A stretch of 9,904 bases of DNA from CAZUZD01 sp964624465 (GTDB taxonomy: Bacteria; Planctomycetota; Planctomycetia; Isosphaerales; Isosphaeraceae): contig CAZUZD010000235.1 of assembly GCA_964624465.1 (NCBI GenBank), forward strand, positions 1 through 9,904, given 5' to 3'. The position numbers were made by a program, and so were the translations under genes. The notes under the pieces were generated by a model. That model ran no database searches, was not told the DNA's origin, and saw only the letters and a list, made by a program, of their open reading frames with translations. Below, one piece after another: positions 6,380 through 9,904 of this stretch. How positions within the stretch are numbered: the stretch's first letter is position 1; each line of letters opens with the position of its first letter.

Positions 6380-7486
6380 TCAGGCGCTGCGGACCAGCTG
6401 GAGGATCACCGCTGTGGCGACCAGGTTGATCAGGGCCAGCGGGATCATCCGCTTCCAGGCCAGGTCCATCAGGGTGTCGTAGCGGAACCGCGGCAGGGTC
6501 CAGCGGATCCACATCACGAAGACGATCATGAGGCCGACCTTCGCCAGCAGCACGCCCACCTTCAGCAGGGCGATCGCCCAGGCCCACACCGGGCCGCTGC
6601 CCAGGCCGGTCGTCTGATCGAGGATGAACGGCAGGTCCCAGCCGCCGAAGAACAGGATCACCGTGAGGAAGCTCACCGTGATCACGTGCAGATACTCGCC
6701 CAGGAAGAACATGCCGAACTTCAGCGCCGAGTACTCGGTGTGGAAGCCGCCGACGAGCTCCTGCTCACTCTCCGGCAGGTCGAACGGCAGGCGGTTGGTC
6801 TCGGCGAAGGCGCTGATCAGGAACAGCAGGAACCCCAGCGGCTGCACGACCACGCCCCAGACGTGCCGGTCCTGCCAGTTGACGATCGTGTTCAGGTCGA
6901 GCGAGCGGCAGAGCAGGACCATGCCGAGGATCGACAGCCCGAGCGGGATCTCGTAGCTGATGATCTGGGCACTCGAGCGGATGCCGCCCAGGAACGAGTA
7001 CTTGTTGTTGCTGGCCCAGCCGGCCAGGATCACGCCGTAGACGGCCAGGCTGCCGATGGCGAACAGGTACACGATCCCGACGTCGATGCCGGGCGCGATC
7101 TGAAACTGGATCTGCTCGAAGAACGGGGCGCTCACGTCGGTGCGGCCCACCGGCCCGAACGGCACCACGGCGAACCCGATGGTGGCCATCGAGATCGCGA
7201 TCACCGGCGCCAGGATGTACAGGGGCTTGTTGACGTACTTCGGGACCACGTCTTCCTTGGCGAACATCTTGAGGCCGTCGGCCAGCGGGTGCATGAAGCC
7301 GAGCTTGAACAGGAAGTTCAGCGGCTTGAAGCCCCACTCCACGCCGGCCCGGTTCGGCCCGACCCGGTCCTGCGACCAGGCGGCGATCTTGCGCTCGACC
7401 AGGATCAGGTACGCGACCGTCCCCTGGCTGATGCCGACGACGATCAGGATCTTGGTCAGGGTGCCGACCAGGTAGAACAGGTCCAT
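6380..7486 (-). CDS. nuoH: NADH-quinone oxidoreductase subunit H (complex I)
   Basis: Membrane subunit (ND1 family) that forms much of the quinone-binding chamber and the first half-channel. The 368-residue translation shows hallmark blocks: ERKIAAWSQDRVGPNRAG (residues 31-48), GWASNNKYSFLGGIRSSAQ (156-174), and ETNRLPFDLPESE followed by QELVGGFHTEYS (229-253), the quinone-site loop. Roughly eight hydrophobic segments follow the family pattern. An upstream in-frame start at 7582 would add 32 Arg/Pro-rich residues without family resemblance. The ATG at 7486 (MDLFYLVGT) with AGGA eight bases upstream is preferred. The gene follows nuoG after a 124-nt spacer and precedes nuoI by 99 nt. It is slightly longer than E. 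coli NuoH (about 325). Confidence 0.96.
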   Translation of the reverse strand: MDLFYLVGTLTKILIVVGISQGTVAYLILVERKIAAWSQDRVGPNRAGVEWGFKPLNFLFKLGFMHPLADGLKMFAKEDVVPKYVNKPLYILAPVIAISMATIGFAVVPFGPVGRTDVSAPFFEQIQFQIAPGIDVGIVYLFAIGSLAVYGVILAGWASNNKYSFLGGIRSSAQIISYEIPLGLSILGMVLLCRSLDLNTIVNWQDRHVWGVVVQPLGFLLFLISAFAETNRLPFDLPESEQELVGGFHTEYSALKFGMFFLGEYLHVITVSFLTVILFFGGWDLPFILDQTTGLGSGPVWAWAIALLKVGVLLAKVGLMIVFVMWIRWTLPRFRYDTLMDLAWKRMIPLALINLVATAVILQLVRSA

Positions 7487-7494
7487 GCGATTGA

Positions 7495-7498
7495 TCCT
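7495..7498 (-). promoter_or_regulatory. Ribosome binding site deciding the nuoH start
   Basis: AGGA on the minus strand, within AGAAGGCAGGATC, lies eight bases before the ATG at 7486. It favours this start over the upstream in-frame start at 7582. Confidence 0.55.
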
Positions 7499-7610
7499 GC
7501 CTTCTGCGAGTCGATCGCCCCGGGTGCGGGGGCCGTTCGTTGGCGTCGTGGGGCTGGGTGCGGGTCGTCGTCGTCGGAGCAAGCAGCGGCGAGGGCCGCC
7601 AGGGCGGGCG

Positions 7611-9410
7611 TCAGGCGTTGACGCCGCCCTTGGGAGTGTCCACGCCGGGCCGGTCGCCGCGGACGCCCCGGGGTCCGAGCCAGGGGTCCTCGAAGGCCAG
7701 GCCGCCGAAGCCGGTCTCGGTCGGGGCCTGGCCGTTCTCCGACCCCTCGCCGCCGAGCACGACGCCGAAGGCGGGCACCTTGCCGTCGGCGGCCGCCGCG
7801 AAGGCGGGCACCTCGCGGGCCAGGTCGGCCAGCACGGCCTTCGAGCTCACCGGGCCAGCGTGGCGGTTGGCCAGGATCGCCAGCAGGTCGAGGTCCGGCA
7901 GCGCCCCGTCGCGGGGCGGCAGGGTGGCCTCGGCGTACTGCAACCGGCCCTGGAAGTTCACGTACGAGCCGGCCTTCTCGGCAAACGTCGCCCCGGAGAG
8001 CACGACGTCGGCCGCCTGGGCCAGCGGCGTGATGTGCGTGTCCTGCACGATCAGGAACCCGACCTTGTCCCGCAGCCCGCGGACGTCCTCGGCCGAGTAG
8101 GCCGGATCGATCGCGTCGGAGGTGACGTAGAGGCCGCGGAACTCGCCCTTCGAGGCGCGGTCGGCGACCTGGTCGTACGGGATGACCGAGCCCTCGAAGT
8201 GCTGGAGCACCAGCTCGACGCCGCGGCGGTTCGGGCACTTCTCGGCGTGGATCGTGAACGGCCGGCAGACGATGAACGACGTGTCGCCGTTGCGGCCCTG
8301 GCGCGGGTCGGGGGTGAAGGTCTGGTCCTCCCCCTCCACCGGCACCGGCCCCAGCGCCAGCACGTTCTTCGGGTTCAGGCCCTTGACGTACGAGGCGACC
8401 AGGTACGCCTCCTCGACCGTCAGGAACGGCGACAGGATGGCCGCCGCGACGCCGCCGTCGGTGGCGATCCGCTTGAGCCCGTCACCGACGGCCTGGAGCG
8501 CCTCGGCCGGGGTCACCTCGGCCAGGCCCTCGGCCTTGCGGACGTACATGCCGTGCATCAGGGTCGGCGCGTGGGCGGCCTTGTAGCTGTAGCGGCCCGC
8601 GTCGCAGATCCAGTAGTCGTTGACCTGCGGGTTGGCCCGCGGCCGGTACCGCCAGATCTCGCCGCGGTTCTCCTCGGCGAGGATGTTGCAGCCGGTGGAG
8701 CAGCGGGTGCAGACCGACTCGTGCCGCGACAGGAACCAGGCGCGCTGCTTGTGGAGGAAGTCCTTGTCGAGCAGGGCGCCGACCGGGCAGAGGTCCACCA
8801 CGTTGCCGGCCAGCGGGTTGTCGATCGGCTCGCCGGGGAAGGTGTCGATCTCGGCGTGATTGCCGCGCCGCATGACCTGGAGCTCGGACGTCTGGGTGAT
8901 CTCGCGGGTGAACCGGACGCAGCGGGTGCACATGATGCACCGGTCCGTGTTCAGCTGGATCGCCTCGGAGACATCCTTGCGCGGGTTGACCGTGCGCTCC
9001 TCGACGAACCGGTGGTTGGACTGGCCGTACTCGTAGGAGTAGTCCTGGAGTCCACACTGGCCGGCCTGGTCGCAGGTCGGGCAGTCCAGAGGATGATTGA
9101 TCAGGAGGTACTCCATGATCATCTTCTGGTGCTCTTCGACCTTCTTGCTGTCGGTGACGAGCACGGTCCCGTCCTTGGCCGGCGTCTGACAGCCGGGGAC
9201 CATCTTCGGGATCATCCGGATCTCGCCGGTCTTCGGATCGCGGCTGCCGACCTCGATCTCGCACATCCGGCAGTTGGCCACCACCGAGAGCGCGGGGTGC
9301 CAGCAGTAGTACGGGATGTCGACCCCGAAGTGCTTCGCGGCCTGGATGGCGTTGAGCGTCTCGCCCTCCGGGAGGGTGTATTCCCGACCGTTGATGATGA
9401 TGGTCGCCAT
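7611..9410 (-). CDS. nuoG: NADH-quinone oxidoreductase subunit G (complex I), short form with N7 site
   Basis: Largest peripheral-arm subunit, a conduit of Fe-S clusters between NuoF and NuoI. Sites seen in order: N1b [2Fe-2S] Cys36, 47, 50 and 74; N5 with its His ligand, His106, Cys110, 113 and 119; N4 Cys158, 161, 164 and 208; and a C-x2-C-x3-C-x27-C set at Cys234, 237, 241 and 269, matching the off-pathway N7 site of E. coli and Thermus. The rest (about 284-500) is a reduced molybdopterin-oxidoreductase-like domain, recognisable by AADVVLSGATFAEKAGSYVN and the FQGRLQ that follows. A Gly/Pro-rich tail ends the protein. At 599 residues it is much shorter than E. coli (about 908), Thermus (about 783) or mitochondrial (about 700) homologues. 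The ATG at 9410 fits the family N-terminus (MATIIINGREYTLPEGETL), with GAGGAG only three bases upstream. No frameshift is seen. Confidence 0.96.
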   Translation of the reverse strand: MATIIINGREYTLPEGETLNAIQAAKHFGVDIPYYCWHPALSVVANCRMCEIEVGSRDPKTGEIRMIPKMVPGCQTPAKDGTVLVTDSKKVEEHQKMIMEYLLINHPLDCPTCDQAGQCGLQDYSYEYGQSNHRFVEERTVNPRKDVSEAIQLNTDRCIMCTRCVRFTREITQTSELQVMRRGNHAEIDTFPGEPIDNPLAGNVVDLCPVGALLDKDFLHKQRAWFLSRHESVCTRCSTGCNILAEENRGEIWRYRPRANPQVNDYWICDAGRYSYKAAHAPTLMHGMYVRKAEGLAEVTPAEALQAVGDGLKRIATDGGVAAAILSPFLTVEEAYLVASYVKGLNPKNVLALGPVPVEGEDQTFTPDPRQGRNGDTSFIVCRPFTIHAEKCPNRRGVELVLQHFEGSVIPYDQVADRASKGEFRGLYVTSDAIDPAYSAEDVRGLRDKVGFLIVQDTHITPLAQAADVVLSGATFAEKAGSYVNFQGRLQYAEATLPPRDGALPDLDLLAILANRHAGPVSSKAVLADLAREVPAFAAAADGKVPAFGVVLGGEGSENGQAPTETGFGGLAFEDPWLGPRGVRGDRPGVDTPKGGVNA

Positions 9411-9413
9411 CGG

Positions 9414-9419
9414 CTCCTC
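9414..9419 (-). promoter_or_regulatory. Closely spaced Shine-Dalgarno of nuoG
   Basis: GAGGAG on the minus strand ends three bases before the nuoG ATG, closer than the usual five to nine. The start itself is fixed by N-terminal family similarity. Confidence 0.5.
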
Positions 9420-9459
9420 GAAGTCGGCTCGGTCCGGTTCGGTCGGTCGGTGCGGTGCG

Positions 9460-9492
9460 CCGGGGCCCGCGAGCGGTGTCGGCGGGCCCCGG
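9460..9492 (-). other. 11-bp perfect inverted repeat in the nuoF-nuoG spacer
   Basis: CCGGGGCCCGC (9460-9470) and GCGGGCCCCGG (9482-9492) are exact reverse complements separated by 11 bases (9471-9481). The stem is all G/C and would be very stable in RNA. No T-run lies downstream on the transcribed strand, so it is not a canonical terminator. It sits between the nuoF stop (9538) and the nuoG ribosome binding site. It may separate or stabilise the two parts of the message, or act as a site for a dimeric protein. The function is not shown by sequence. Confidence 0.55.
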
Positions 9493-9537
9493 GGGGGATC
9501 GGGTCGGATGCGGTGCGGGGCAGACGGGGGACCCGGC

Positions 9538-9904
9538 TCAGCCCTTCTCGGGGGCGTGCCGGGTGGCGGCGGGGGCCGACAGGCCGAGCTTCGGCTCGGG
9601 CATGTACAGCGGCGGCGGGCTGGCCGGGTAGCCGGCGGCGACCGCCTCCTGCAGCGCGGTGGTCTGGCAGGCCGGGCGCTGGTGGGTGCGGATGTACTCC
9701 TCCAGCTCGGGCCGGAACTTGTCGATCGCGTTCTTGACCGGCCAGGCGGCGCCGTCGGCCAGGCCGCAGATCGTGGTGCCGGGGGTCAGGCCCATGTTCT
9801 GGGCCAGGTTGCGGAGGATGTCGAGGTCCTCGATCCGGCCGCCGCCGGCCTTGATCCGCTTCATCGTCTTGTTGAACCAGCTCGTGCCCTCGCGGCACGG
9901 GGTG
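9538..9904 (-). CDS. nuoF: NADH-quinone oxidoreductase subunit F, C-terminal part (complex I)
   Basis: C-terminal 122 codons (one incomplete at the edge) of the NADH- and FMN-binding subunit. The 5' part lies beyond the right edge. The visible start reads TPCREGTSWFNKTMKRI, the end of the N3 [4Fe-4S] motif (normally SCGxCTPCREG), with its third Cys at 9895-9897. The fourth ligand is the Cys in TTICGLADGAAWPVKNAI (codon 9766-9768), 42 residues further on, close to the family spacing. The tail after HQRPACQTT is Pro/Ala-rich and slightly longer than in E. coli. The gene ends in TGA at 9538, 127 bases before nuoG. The NADH and FMN sites cannot be checked here. Confidence 0.94.
   Translation of the reverse strand, partial: TPCREGTSWFNKTMKRIKAGGGRIEDLDILRNLAQNMGLTPGTTICGLADGAAWPVKNAIDKFRPELEEYIRTHQRPACQTTALQEAVAAGYPASPPPLYMPEPKLGLSAPAATRHAPEKG

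Noticed and set aside
7487..7582. Upstream in-frame extension of nuoH by 32 residues
   Set aside because: The extension is Arg/Pro/Thr-rich and lacks family similarity, while the ATG at 7486 has an AGGA site at good spacing and the expected N-terminal helix.
6005..7621. Plus-strand open frame of 538 codons opposite nuoH and nuoI
   Set aside because: Gln/Asp/His/Arg-rich shadow with no recognisable domain, fully covered by the two conserved minus-strand genes.
9460..9492. Intrinsic transcription terminator between nuoF and nuoG
   Set aside because: The stem is strong, but no T-run follows on the transcribed strand, and the complex I genes continue downstream in order.
9411..9537. Internal promoter for nuoG
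   Set aside because: No convincing -35/-10 pair or A/T-rich element could be seen in this very GC-rich gap; transcript start mapping would be needed.
7485..9737. Long open reading frame on the plus strand (750 codons) opposite nuoG
   Set aside because: Composition is typical of an antisense shadow, and nuoG on the other strand has four intact Fe-S motifs.

Overview
This window is a contiguous run of the bacterial nuo operon, which encodes respiratory complex I (proton-pumping NADH:quinone oxidoreductase). All genes lie on the minus strand, so the reading order runs from high to low coordinates: nuoF (3' end only, 9904-9538), nuoG, nuoH, nuoI, nuoJ, nuoK, nuoL and nuoM (starts at 1799 and runs off the left edge). 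This is the canonical complex I gene order. No foreign gene, mobile element, RNA gene or CRISPR array interrupts it.

The DNA is very GC-rich with strong G/C third-position bias. The proteins have long low-complexity tails and inserts (Ala/Pro/Gly- and His-rich), a shortened NuoG, and enlarged NuoJ and NuoK. A high-GC planctomycete, perhaps of the Isosphaeraceae/Gemmataceae type, would fit. That placement is an inference from style, not from a marker gene.

Region by region: 9538-9904 is the NuoF C-terminus with part of the N3 cluster site. 7611-9410 is NuoG with four recognisable Fe-S sites. 6380-7486 is the quinone-site membrane subunit NuoH. 5660-6280 is the two-cluster ferredoxin-like NuoI. 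4755-5663, 4085-4669, 1960-4092 and 1-1799 are the membrane-arm subunits NuoJ, K, L and M. Junctions I/J (4-nt ATGA overlap) and K/L (8-nt overlap with a GTG start) imply translational coupling. The other junctions are 85-160-nt spacers without genes. Three of these carry clear GC-rich hairpins without U-tracts, the best being an 11-bp perfect inverted repeat between nuoF and nuoG.

The genes work together: electrons from NADH pass through NuoF and the NuoG and NuoI Fe-S chain to quinone at NuoH, and the energy drives proton movement through NuoH/J/K/L/M. I see no novel multi-gene system. The unusual features are within the subunits: a 43-residue segment of NuoM with 17 histidines, a smaller His cluster at the equivalent position of NuoL, a signal-peptide-like Ala-rich N-terminus on NuoK, two extra predicted N-terminal helices plus a long loop in NuoJ, and a 599-residue NuoG that keeps the full N7 cluster motif although its molybdopterin-type domain is greatly shortened.
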